Source of the DNA: Kingdonia uniflora
Lineage: Eukaryota; Streptophyta; Magnoliopsida; Ranunculales; Circaeasteraceae
Direction: 5' to 3'
DNA: 64,000 nt
Assembly: GCA_014058105.1 (NCBI GenBank)
Contig: JACGCM010002207.1
Coordinates: 1,116,001 to 1,180,000, forward strand
The notes under the pieces were generated by a model, which ran no database searches, was not told the origin of the DNA, and saw only the letters and a program-made list of their open reading frames with translations. The translations under genes and the position numbers were made by a program. Within the stretch, counting starts at the first letter, position 1. Each line of letters starts with the position of its first letter. Positions 22,042 through 31,440 of the stretch are shown here, one piece after another.

Positions 22042-23524
22042 GGTATGTTAAAGAGAGTTTGTTGTCTTTGAATGGTGAAGTTTGAAGGTGAGGGAGAGTA
22101 AGAAAGGCGACGGAAGATCATTAAGCACTTGTTTTTATCGTTGCAAATCATTGAGGCAACTTTAGTGTATATTGGATTACTTGCTAAATGCACCAAATTA
22201 TTTGGCATCCCTAGGTTCCGCACAATATGAAGCGGGTTTACTTAAACTTAGTCATAGTTGAATGCAATTCCGGGCAGGGCGTAGTATAGACAATATAGCA
22301 ATAATTAGGGTCTCAACTGGTACTTAACTCACACCTTTAACCGGAAAATACTCAAGTTTGAGAGCTAAATTTGATGGAACAAACTCTTTAATATTGTAAT
22401 AATCAAGCAGTGTTCCTCACCCTAGTGTCTAAGGCCTTTTGTATATTTGCAAATGCGCAACAATAATTTTTAAGGCATCGGTTGCCATTATCTTGGAAAC
22501 CGGAAACAATGCGGTTAAGTATGAAGCAAAACACACCCAACAAGCTCGATTCACGTATTTAGACCTTCTGATATATTACAAGGTCAATTTTTATTCCTAC
22601 GTCAAATGTATGAGATGACTAAGTCTAGGTTGGGAGACTCCAAGAGTCAAAAATATGGTTTATGGCACCGGGTTTGTATAATCTTTGCAGGTTTTGAAGT
22701 CAAACATTATCCTTTCTCTTCATCTCTAATTTATGTGAAAGCCTAAAAGGAGGTATTACTGCAGATGTAAACTAAACACTAAGGCCGCACAAACAATTTA
22801 GGGTGTAAACCATGCAGAGCAATCTGCATGAACAAATAACACCTCTTAAGGAGATGATCGAGTCTAGTGTATACATACTATCACATTAAGACAGATTCGC
22901 CCCTGCCACAGTACTTTACAGGAATGTAAGCTCTTGTCTCCTAGGATATAATGATCAGTCGTAAAAAGAAGAAAGTACTTCTATCACTCTGCCAAACGAA
23001 CCTTGATTGCATTTATTTTATCTCTTGAAAATTACATAAGAAAAACTCTAAAGAACTGATAATAAAAAATGAAAATGAATTTAGGTTATATAGAGTATAG
23101 GTGACTCTTCACCAAGGGTTACACCTCAAGTTAGTACTTCTTCACTAAGAGTTCACACCTCTTGTTAGTTCCTTTTCACCAAGGGCCACACCTCAAATTA
23201 ATACATCTTCACCAAGAGTCACACCTTGAGCTGCGTCTATTAGAAGTAATCCAACTCACACCTCCTACCCAAAAAAATGACTAAGTGTTCCAAGAAATCC
23301 CCATGAACCCATAGCCCAAGGCCCCAAGGACGATTCATTGATTTATAATAGTAAGCGGGTTCCTAGGTTGAGCAAGCTCATGGGTAGGCTCGTGCACCTA
23401 AGCTAGTTTGCATACATGGGTCACACATGCGCCTGAGACCTACAAAGTTTCACACACATCACAACAAGTTAAGTGTTAGACTTACATATATAGGAGAGTT
23501 GAGCTTCCCTCACAATAAGTTAAA
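22042..23524 (-). repeat. LTR-like region of unit 2
   Basis: Same sequence as 6330-7684 with scattered differences. The inverted repeat at 22844-22890 is degenerate in its right arm (atcacattaag). No coding frame is supported. Confidence 0.5.
23103..23235. repeat. ~33-bp minisatellite, four copies (unit 2)
   Basis: Same ctcttcaccaag...caagttagt unit as at 7267, four copies, with more substitutions in the second and third. Confidence 0.8.
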
Positions 23525-24087
23525 TGTCTTATGGACTCAGATTGCTAACCGCATAAACAATATATGGTCTTGTGTAGTTCATAATAATAATTAGACGTCT
23601 TATAATGCGCGCATACACAATTTGAGAATTAGGTTCACTTGTGTGTTTAATTAATTGGCTCATATCGTCGTATGGCGTCTGAGCACCATGACAATCAAAT
23701 TTATTAAACTTCTTAAGTACATTCTTTATATAATGTGATTGAGACAACACAAGTCCCTGTGGTGCTCTGTTAATCTTTATGCTAAGAATAACATCTGTAA
23801 CACCTAAGTCTTTCATATCGAGGTTCTTGGACATCATTTTCTATGTTGACATAATGACATTGATGTTAGTCCCCATGATGAGCATATCATCTACATAAAG
23901 TCACACAATTACATGCACACCATTAATGCTTTTAATTTAGACACATCTATCACATTAATTAATTTTGAAGACATCCTTCATCATGACTCCATCAATTTTG
24001 TCATACCATTGTAAATGTGCCTACTTTAATATACAAAGAGATTAAACCAACCGACAGACTTTATTTTCTTGGCCTCTGACAATGAAC
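23525..24087 (-). pseudogene. Copia RT/RNase H fragment (unit 2)
   Basis: The minus-strand frame 23529-23837 reads KNLDMKDLGVTDVILSIKI, then FNKFDCHGAQTPYDDM, then IMNYTRPYIVYAVSNL, in one frame without break. The YVDD box upstream on minus survives at about 23870-23905, next to damaged text. It is the same fragment as at 7685-8272. Confidence 0.78.
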
Positions 24088-24216
24088 CCCTCAATATTTA
24101 TAACATTAAAAAATCATGCAGATCTTTTTATAACATTAAGTAGAGTTTCTAATCTTAATATGAATAGTTCATAAACATCTCAATATTTATAACATTAAAA
24201 AATCATGCAGATCTTT
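24088..24216. repeat. Short direct repeat at the unit 3 junction
   Basis: ctcaatatttataacatta with the following aaaaaatcatgcagatctttt occurs at about 24090 and again at about 24180. The second copy aligns with the other units; the first is extra and replaces ValRS exon 6. This looks like a repair scar at the unit boundary. Confidence 0.7.
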
Positions 24217-24237
24217 TTTCCAAATATTAAGTCTCAC

Positions 24238-25619
24238 AGTAGTGAATGACGGTTTGGAGTTGTTGGCATCTGCCACAAAGAAACCAGACTTCTCCCACCA
24301 TGAGTACCATCTATTGTACAAAAAAAAAAAAAAAAAAAAAAAACAGGTTATACTTTATAAAACGTGAATACATTGCAAAATTTTAAATTTATGATACAAA
24401 TGATTAAGACGGTCAAATCGAATAATACATCAATCAAAAGCCAAATACTGATTATCCTCTATATAACTGTATATTGGCCTATACATGATATGTTTCTATA
24501 AATTGGCATATTGGTATTTCAACTGACATATATTAATCAGTAAAAATTTATCCAATTATATATGACAGGGTGTACTATACTACTACCTCCCAAAGTTTCG
24601 ACTACAATGATCTACCATCCTACTTTTAGTAGCATGCATGGCACTTACGAGTTTTCTATAGCATTTGGATTATATTGTTCTGCCATCTTACGGTAAAGCT
24701 GCTTCTTCTCGCCATGGGGAGTCACTTGGTCAATAAAATCATCAGGGTTGACTTCCTCGACATCTGGCTTCCAATTTCTCTTTCCATGTTTTTCCTTTTT
24801 CGGGACACCGGAAACTTTTTTTGCTATTATAATATCACATCGAGATTAACCAATTAGCTTGTACAGTAAATACCACCCCAAAGCAAATTGGAGTTATTTC
24901 TAATTCTTTGAATGCAAAATAGGAAGAAATAAAAAAATATATTAGACCTGAGCTTTGGATGTTTCTTCTGCTTTCTTTTGCACTTTTAATCTCATTGCTT
25001 CTTTTTCGTTCGCCTGCAATGTAGTAGCTCTCGTTAATAATTTGCACTCAAAATCTAAAACTAAAACAAAATCAACATATAATATACAGTAAACATAAAC
25101 TTGAATGACAAACAACACAACAAATGTATAAAAATAGCTAACCGTAAATAAAAAGGCTACCTAATTTATTTATTTTTAAACTTGTCGAAGCGAAGTGAAA
25201 CCTGGATATTATTAAAAATTCATCACATAGTTTAGTGGTTACTCTATTTAACCTAATAATAACTTATCGACATAACCAAAGATAGTACAAAGTGACAATT
25301 AACAGAAACATAAATTGAGTGCAAAGTGATTGTGACTGCTCAAATCGAACAACTCACCAATTTGATTAAAATTTGGATTAAAATTCTACTAATATGAGAG
25401 AATAAATTAAAAGAAATTGAAACTAAATTATACCTATTCTTCCTTCCTTTAATTTCATTCATCAATCTCTTCGTTGCTCTCTATTTGAGCCTAAAATTAA
25501 AAAAGAAAAGAAAAAAGTAATCGATAAATTAAGTTGAAATTCATAAAAAAAAATGTGATATTACCGACGACTCTAAAGCGAGAAAAAGAGTGCTTTAGAG
25601 TGAGAAAAAAAACCTCCAT
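24238..25619 (-). pseudogene. Valyl-tRNA synthetase pseudogene copy C, exons 5-1
   Basis: Minus-strand exons: 5 (24238-24310, WYSWWEKSGFFVADANNSK, no stop), 4 (24649-24823), 3 (24948-25013, 22 codons), 2 (25434-25490, 19 codons) and 1 (ATG at 25619). Exon 6 with the HIGH motif is missing. Exon 5 is the best preserved of the four copies. The exon 4 acceptor is altered (TAG|CAAAAAAAG where CAG|GCACAAAAAG stands in copy A). A run of 24 A at 24320-24343 lies in the intron before exon 5. Confidence 0.82.
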
Positions 25620-25779
25620 GGTTAAAGGTTGGAAGGAGGAGTCGAGTGGGCAAAATAGGTTGATGGGAAGTTAAAGAGAGCTTGTTGTCTTCTAATGTTC
25701 AAGATTGAAGGTAAGGGAGAGTGAGAGAGGCGACACAAGATCATTAAGCACATGTTTTTATCGTGGCGAATCATTATGA

Positions 25780-27104
25780 AGCTTTAGTGTATATTGGATT
25801 ACTTGCTAAATGCATCAAATTATTTGGCATCTCTAGGTTCCACACGATACAATCGGGCTTACTTAAACTTAGTCATAGTTGAATGCAATTCTGGGCAAGG
25901 AGTAGTACATGTAATATAGCAATGACTAGGGTCTCAGCTGGTACTTAACTCAGACCTTTAACCGGAAATACTCAGGTCCGAGCTAAATTTAATGGAACAG
26001 ACTCTTTAATATTAGAATAACCAAGCAGTGTTCCCCAGCCTAGTGTCTAAGGCCTTTTGTATATTTGCAAATACGCAGCAATCATTTAAGAGGCATCGAT
26101 TGTCATTCTATTGGAAACCAGAAGCAATGCGGTTAAGCTTGAAGCAAAACACACTCAACAAGTTTGATTCACGACGTAAGACCTTCTGATATCTTACAGG
26201 GTTAATTTTTATTCCCACGTCAAATGTATGAGATGACTAAGTTTAGGTTAGGAGACTCCACCAGTCAAAAATGTGGTTTATGGCACCGGGTTAGCATAAT
26301 CTTTGTAGGTTTTAAGGTTAAGCATTATCCTTTCTCTTCATCTCTAATTGACGTAAAAACCTGAATGGAGGTATTACTGCAAAGTGTAAACCAAATACGA
26401 AGGCCGCACAAACAATTCAGGGTGTAAGCCATGTAGAACAATCTGTATGAACAAATAACACCTCTTAAGGAGATGATCAAGTCTAGTGTATACACACTAT
26501 CTCCTTAAGATAGATTCGCCCCTGCCATAGTGCTTTGTAGGAATGTAGTCCTCTGTTTACCAGGATACAACGATCAGTCACAAAGAGAAGATAATACTTT
26601 TATCTCTCTGTCAAACAAGCCTTAATTATGTATATTTTCTCTCTTAAAAATGACTCATGAAATACTTTGAAAAACTGATGATAAAAAATGAAAATAAATT
26701 TGGGTGATATAGAGTATAGGTGACTCTTCACCATGGGGCACAACTAAAGTTTGTACCTCTTCACCAAGAGGTCATACCTCAAGTTAGTGCTTCTTCACCT
26801 AGGGTCACAACTCAAGTTTGTGCCTCTTCACCAAGAGTCACACCATAAACCCAAAAAAATGACTAAGTGTTCCATGGAATCCCCATGAGCCCATAGCCTA
26901 AGGCCTCAAGGCCGAATCATAGACTTATAATAATAAACAGGTTCCTATGTCGAGCAAGCCCATGGGTAGGCCCATGCACCCAAGCTAGTTTGTACTCGCA
27001 CATGTCGCACATACGCGTGAGACCCACCAACTCTCACATACATTATGATAACTTAAGTGTTAAACTTACTTATATAGGAGAGTTGAGCTTCCCTCACAAT
27101 AAGT
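25780..27104 (-). repeat. LTR-like region of unit 3
   Basis: Same sequence as in units 1 and 2. The inverted repeat at 26464-26509 keeps both 11-base arms. No coding frame is supported; the frame at 26990-27178 is a chance frame. Confidence 0.5.
26722..26850. repeat. ~33-bp minisatellite, about four copies (unit 3)
   Basis: Same unit as at 7267 and 23103, more diverged; the last copy breaks off before its end. Confidence 0.78.
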
Positions 27105-27698
27105 TAAGTCTCTTGTGGACTCAGTTTGCTAACCGCATAAACAATATCTGGTCTTGTGCAGTTCATAATATATATTAGACTGCCTATTATGCGCGCATAC
27201 TCTATTTGAGAAATAGGCTCACATGTATATTTAATCAATTGACACATATTGTCGTATGGTGTCTGAACACCATGACAGTTAAATTTATTAAACTTTTTTA
27301 AGTACATTCTCTATATAATGTGATTGAGATAACACAAGTCCCTATGGTATTTTGTTAATCTTTATGCCACGAATAACATCTGCAAGACCTAAGTCCTTCA
27401 TATCGAAGTTCTTGAACAATATTTTCTTTATTGACATAAAGACATTGATGTTCGTCCCCATGATGAGCATATTATCTACATAAAGATCCTTAATTACATG
27501 CTCACCATTAATGTTTTTAATATAAACACATCTATCACATTCATTTATTTTGATGCCATCCTTCATCATGACTCTATCAATTTTGGCATACCATTGTAAA
27601 GGTGCTTACTTCAATCCATAAAGAGATTTAACCAACCGGCACACTTTATTTGTTTGGCCTCTGACAATGAATCCCTCAGGTTGGTTTATATATTTTGA
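27105..27698 (-). pseudogene. Copia RT/RNase H fragment (unit 3)
   Basis: Minus-strand frames read DGIKINECDRCVYIKNINGE, then DLYVDNMLIMGTN, where the YVDD box has become YVDN. Next come NFDMKDLGLADVI and [20 protein letters not shown]. It has the same two ends as the fragments in units 1 and 2, so it was duplicated with the unit and not inserted separately. Confidence 0.8.
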
Positions 27699-27936
27699 CA
27701 TGGCCTATATGTAGAACACTAGTCACATTCAGGGGCAGTAAAACCTACAAAATTACAAAAAATGTATATTAAGTAGAGTCTTTCACCTTAACATGAATAC
27801 CTCAAAAAAATCTTAATATTTATAACATCAAAAAATTATACAAATTTTTTTTCCAAATATTAAGTCTCACAATAGTGAATGACGGTTTGAGCTATTGGCA
27901 TTTTCCACAAAGAAACCAGAGTTCTCCCACCATGAG
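27699..27936 (-). pseudogene. Unit 4 start: ValRS copy D, exon 6 and part of exon 5
   Basis: From the repeat breakpoint the minus strand holds partial exon 6 (27699-27744, with HIGH changed by substitutions nearby) and exon 5 from 27871. Exon 5 is cut at 27936 by the large Gypsy insertion and continues at 56312-56317. A one-base deletion in exon 5 breaks the frame. Confidence 0.78.
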
Positions 27937-28558
27937 TGTAATGGCCAAATTCTGCAGGCTCAAAATGGCTTAGAATTCGCTATCACACCAATGAACCTGT
28001 GATAATATTCTAATGGAAAGCAAGAAATGACATAAGTAGTTTTGGCGTGGAAAACCTCTTAATTTATAACAAAACCACGACCTCACGTGGAAGATTTTTG
28101 TATAAGTATCATTATTGCTTGAGGCGGATATCTTATTATAATTGATTTATAGATTTAGAAATGCTTGAACCTTGTAACTAAGAAGTTTAGATGTTTTTGA
28201 GAATCTAGAATATGTAGTTTTCTTGGTAATTTCTCGTATAATTTTCTGGTCCTTGTCTCTTCAAGAACTTCTTCCTTATATAGGCCTTCTTTGTAGTTCT
28301 TCATCATGCTGGAGCACGTTCTCTGAACAATGTGGTTAGTGGCAGTTGACTGAATAACTGATAAGTTCATGAGAGACAGGTATCTTTGACTTGATAAGGT
28401 TTTTCAGTTTGAGTTTGACCCGCGCTCTTCACCTATTCATGGAGTACGTGGTATTGCTAACTGGAGAAGTTGTGTGGAGAATGCATGTGTCTAACATGGA
28501 GGTAATTTGAACTGGCGACAGCACAATTTTAGGTGAGATCGAGGGATAGGTCCCTTCA
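27937..28558 (-). repeat. Outer Gypsy 3' LTR (left side)
   Basis: Read on plus it is TGTAATGGCC...GGTCCCTTCA, 622 bases; on minus it starts TGAAGGGACC and ends GGCCATTACA. A TATA-like TATATAAGG lies on minus near 28280. It matches 55686-56306 with roughly one difference in eight over the first 170 bases, counted by eye. The minus frame 28155-28370 is not a gene. Confidence 0.9.
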
Positions 28559-28575
28559 ATCTCCCCCCCGCAACC
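28559..28575 (-). other. Outer Gypsy polypurine tract
   Basis: The minus strand reads GGTTGCGGGGGGGAGAT immediately before the TGAAGGG start of the LTR, a textbook polypurine tract. It fixes the orientation of the element. Confidence 0.85.
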
Positions 28576-28891
28576 AAAGTCACGAGTAGCTTTAGTTGAG
28601 AAAGGATTTGGTTATATGGGTGTGCGTGTTTTGAATATTGAAAGAAGTAATGATATTGTTGACTATATGGAAAACTGCGCATGTAAAAGAGGGATGGACA
28701 TGAATTAAATGGAGATGTGGATACTGATGTATGTGACGGTTAGGGTTTAAAGGATTTCATTTGTATGGAGTGATGACGTTTGGAAAAACGTACCTGCAGA
28801 ATAAATATAGGGTGATATAAAGAGTACCTGTACCGAGGATTGTGACAAAGTACGCTTTATCTATTATAAAAAATCTCTACCATTTTGGAAG

Positions 28892-29194
28892 ATGGTGAAG
28901 ACTCGTAGAATGGTCTTTGAGGAGTAAATCATTTTGGTAATACAGAGGTAGAAATTAAAGTTCTTTGGGTATCAATCCTTGGAAGATCCTGTTCCATCTC
29001 CTGTTCCTCCAATGTACAGAGGTCTATCAGAGAATGAAGTGGCTGAAGCTGAAGAAGAGTTTTACTATAGATAGAGGTTTCACCATATTGTCTTGACAGG
29101 CGAGCAATGTTAGGCTTGTCTCCGCATCCTTGCGGAAGACAAGGTTGGGGGCACAGATGTTGGGATAGGCATAACTGCTTTGCAGTTGTGCTAA
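28892..29194 (+). pseudogene. Antisense ORF A (aORF-A), outer copy
   Basis: A 100-codon frame on the strand opposite gag-pol, ATG at 28892 and TAA at 29192. It aligns codon for codon, with no gap, to the inner element's copy (47720-48019, minus). Well over a third of residues are identical, e.g. PPMYRGLS against PPMYQGLS, EFYYR against DFYYK, and RFHHIVL against RFHVFVL. In-frame stops lie at codons 12, 20, 61 and 74. The TAG at codon 61 (29072-29074) is also in the inner copy. The product is not recognised and no domain name can be offered. It is acidic in the middle (EAEEEF). Confidence 0.6.
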
Positions 29195-30151
29195 TTTCTT
29201 GTATCGCAATAGATTCGAGGGTCGAGCCCTCTTCATCTCTACCAACTCTGCGGAGGTGGTGGTTTTAAAGGAGGAGGTGATGGTAGGGGAGGAGGAAGAC
29301 AAAAAGTGAAAGTCTGCTTCTGTATTTCCATCACTTTTTGGCGTTAAGAAGACCTTCTATTTGAAGGGTTGGTTCAAGCACTGAGTTTGCTGCTTCCATA
29401 GTTTCCATTTGAAGTTCTTCTAGACTTTGACCAAACTCATGGGAGTGAGTATACTCGTTGTTTCCAATTTCTGCTTTGTATCAGGGTGAAAAATCACTAA
29501 AGCAGGACGAACTGAAGGATTTGATGTGTCGGAGTGCCTGAGAATAATGCGATGTAAAAATACTAAAAAACTTATTATTTGTAAAGTACCTGAAATTGAG
29601 TACTGGACAGACTGGTTACTGTAAAGTGTCCGATGCTGAGTACTTGAAAGACTTGTTATCTGCAAAAATGCTTATAATCTGATTTGAAATGAATAATATT
29701 TGTTATCCAAACGTTGTTTTGATATATAATAGAATGTTTCTGGAATCGAGCTAAGAATAATGCGACGAGTTTGCCAAGATACTAATAAGATGATATATAT
29801 GACATCAAAATTATTGTTATCATAAAAGAACTGTTTGAAATATGTTTGTAACGATATAATAGAAGTTCGACCTGGGGTTAGATAAAAATATGGAGGAAAT
29901 GAAATTTTATAAATTTTGGAATGGCAGGTCGATCTGTGATAGTTTGTTGGAAGGAATCAGGTCGATATGACATATGACAAAATGATATAGTTTGATAGAA
30001 AGAGATGTGTTCAGATATAACTCTACCAAGATTTTATGGTTTCTGTTACGAGATAATAGGATAAAATCCTGAGCTGCGTAGAATTTTACAGCCAGACAGG
30101 GTATAAATGAAGGGGGGCTAATGAGGAAAAATTAGGTAGAAGGGAAGAATG
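29195..30151. other. Outer Gypsy stretch between antisense ORFs
   Basis: No supported coding frame. 29300-29480 corresponds to 47440-47600 of the inner element (shared text around the gtttggtc/gaccaaac segment). 29570-29660 contains two short similar segments (tactggacagactggttact, then tacttgaaagacttgttatc). The minus-strand frames at 29027-29665 are not supported. Confidence 0.4.
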
Positions 30152-30505
30152 ATGAGGTGGACTCGTTCTTAGAGAATCCGTTACGCTGCTGAGGGGCGAT
30201 TGGCTATTAAGGTAGCCGAAGTGCGTGAATGTATTTTTGGGTTGTTGGACTATAATGCTGAATTACCAGTGAGGGAGGTGAATGTCAAGGGTTTGGATAT
30301 GATTGGGAGAGATCGTGAATACGAATGTCATTTTCACGAAGAGATGTTCCGAGAAATAATGGTGGATCCAGTAGCTCGAAATGATGCAGTGAGATTGCTT
30401 GTTGTGGAGGAGATCGAATATGAAGATGTGATAATTGATGGAGGATATCTGATCGAATGTGACTGCCCAGGTCATCAAGGTTGTTTAAGGTATAATTATA
30501 TGTAA
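30152..30505 (+). pseudogene. Antisense ORF B (aORF-B), outer copy
   Basis: The frame opens with ATG at 30152, has one stop at codon 7, then runs open for about 110 codons to 30505. Visible text includes VAEVRECIFGLLDYNAELP and VEEIEYEDVIIDGG, ending near CDCPGHQGC. The inner element has a matching but more broken stretch on minus at about 46990-47265. Not recognised; a Cys-x-Cys...His...Cys cluster at the end could bind metal, which is only a guess. It may be a separate small gene or an exon of the downstream coiled-coil gene. Confidence 0.5.
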
Positions 30506-30969
30506 AGTGTTATCATAAATTTATCTAAGTATTTGATTTTTTTCTAAAAGAAAAGATGAAAGTCAAATTGATCCTCTATAGTTGCAAATGCCATTTGAGA
30601 CTGTTGTGATAAACAATTTTGAATACATTTGAAAATTTTGTTAGCTTTGGAAATGAGGTCACTAGTACTATAAGTAGAAGAAACAAGAATTGAAAAAAGT
30701 AGGAGCTTCTAATTTTGTTTTTTATGTAAAACTATAAAAATCTGATACCATGTAAGTGTGAGTCATCATGAGTAAGGGAAGGTCAGAGAGATATAGAAAT
30801 AGGAGATAAAAATAGATTAAAATATGAGGGAAGGGGAAATGATGGAACGGCGGCTTTAATGAAAAGGTGCAAAACGTCTGACTTTGACAGTGGAAAGAAC
30901 GCCTCGATTCCAAAACTGTAGATGACTCGTGCGAGGCATAATAACTGCCAGCTGTTAGAGGGAGAAAGA
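30506..30969. other. Outer Gypsy stretch upstream of the coiled-coil antisense gene
   Basis: No coding frame is supported. It is AT-rich at 30510-30720. This is where the promoter of the antisense coiled-coil gene would lie. Confidence 0.4.
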
Positions 30970-30979
30970 ATAAATAGTG
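30970..30979 (+). promoter_or_regulatory. TATA-like box of the antisense gene, outer copy
   Basis: ataaatagtg at 30970-30979 is kept exactly in the inner element (46490-46499 on minus). In both copies it stands about 50 bases before a shared ACTTC(T/A)AAAA leader segment followed by AGAGAGAGA-type text. Position and conservation suggest a core promoter driving the antisense transcript. Confidence 0.45.
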
Positions 30980-31019
30980 TTTCATCCTCATCATTCAAAC
31001 GTTTTTCAACTTCTAAAAA

Positions 31020-31139
31020 CTTGGAGAGCAAAGAGAGAGAAGTAAGGAAAATTTTTAGAGAATATGGTAAGGATTTATCTGAGAGTGATCAACAGGCAAG
31101 GATAGTTGCGGGGACTGAATCATGTAGGTAGCTATACAG
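31020..31139 (+). pseudogene. First exon/leader of the antisense coiled-coil gene, outer copy
   Basis: A segment shared with the inner element (46269-46470, minus). It reads SSSFKRFSTSKNLES, then REYGKDLSESD-like text, against SSSIKHFTTSKNLES and GFDKEFSEGAK in the inner copy. Similarity fades soon after the LYSS(A/V)V motif near 31135. Whether it is translated or a leader is unclear; no good shared ATG is seen. Confidence 0.4.
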
Positions 31140-31440
31140 CAGCGCTGTGGGGGAAGGATTTGGCACTGCCTCGGATTCGTATTCTGACATAGAAAGTTAG
31201 CAGAGATGTTCGATGCATATTTGTGTTTTGCAAATCATTATATGTTTTAAGCAAATCTCTAAAAAATCACTATTTATAGCAATCTATGAAATTTAAAATA
31301 CATATAGAATATATTAAAGATTTTTGTATACGAATGATGGATGTGCATAAGATAATGATAGATACTTGGACCTGTATGCAGGTTGATTGTGAGAGGTATT
31401 TGTGTAGGATCAAACCCTTGACTGTAGAATTGGAGTTAAG

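Larger units (their letters stand above)
8273..24087. repeat. 3.6 kb tandem repeat, unit 2, split by two insertions
   Basis: Unit 2 consists of 8273-9441, 15240-15460 and 21891-24087. The gaps are a Copia element (9442-15234 plus its duplicated target) and a LINE (15461-21877 plus its duplicated target). Removing both gives about 3.59 kb, matching units 1 and 3. Confidence 0.8.
24088..27698. repeat. 3.6 kb tandem repeat, unit 3
   Basis: An uninterrupted unit of about 3,611 bases. Its left junction has lost the exon 6 start present in units 2 and 4 and holds a small duplication instead. Its right end joins unit 4 at the same catggcctatatgtag breakpoint used between units 1 and 2. Confidence 0.82.

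Noticed and set aside
24320..24343. Run of 24 A as a retroposon tail
   Set aside because: The same place in the other units has a shorter A run, so it is a mononucleotide expansion in a ValRS intron.
30200..30505. Start of aORF-B at 30200
   Set aside because: That codon is TTG; the nearest in-frame ATG is at 30152, before a stop. No eukaryotic start is supported at 30200.
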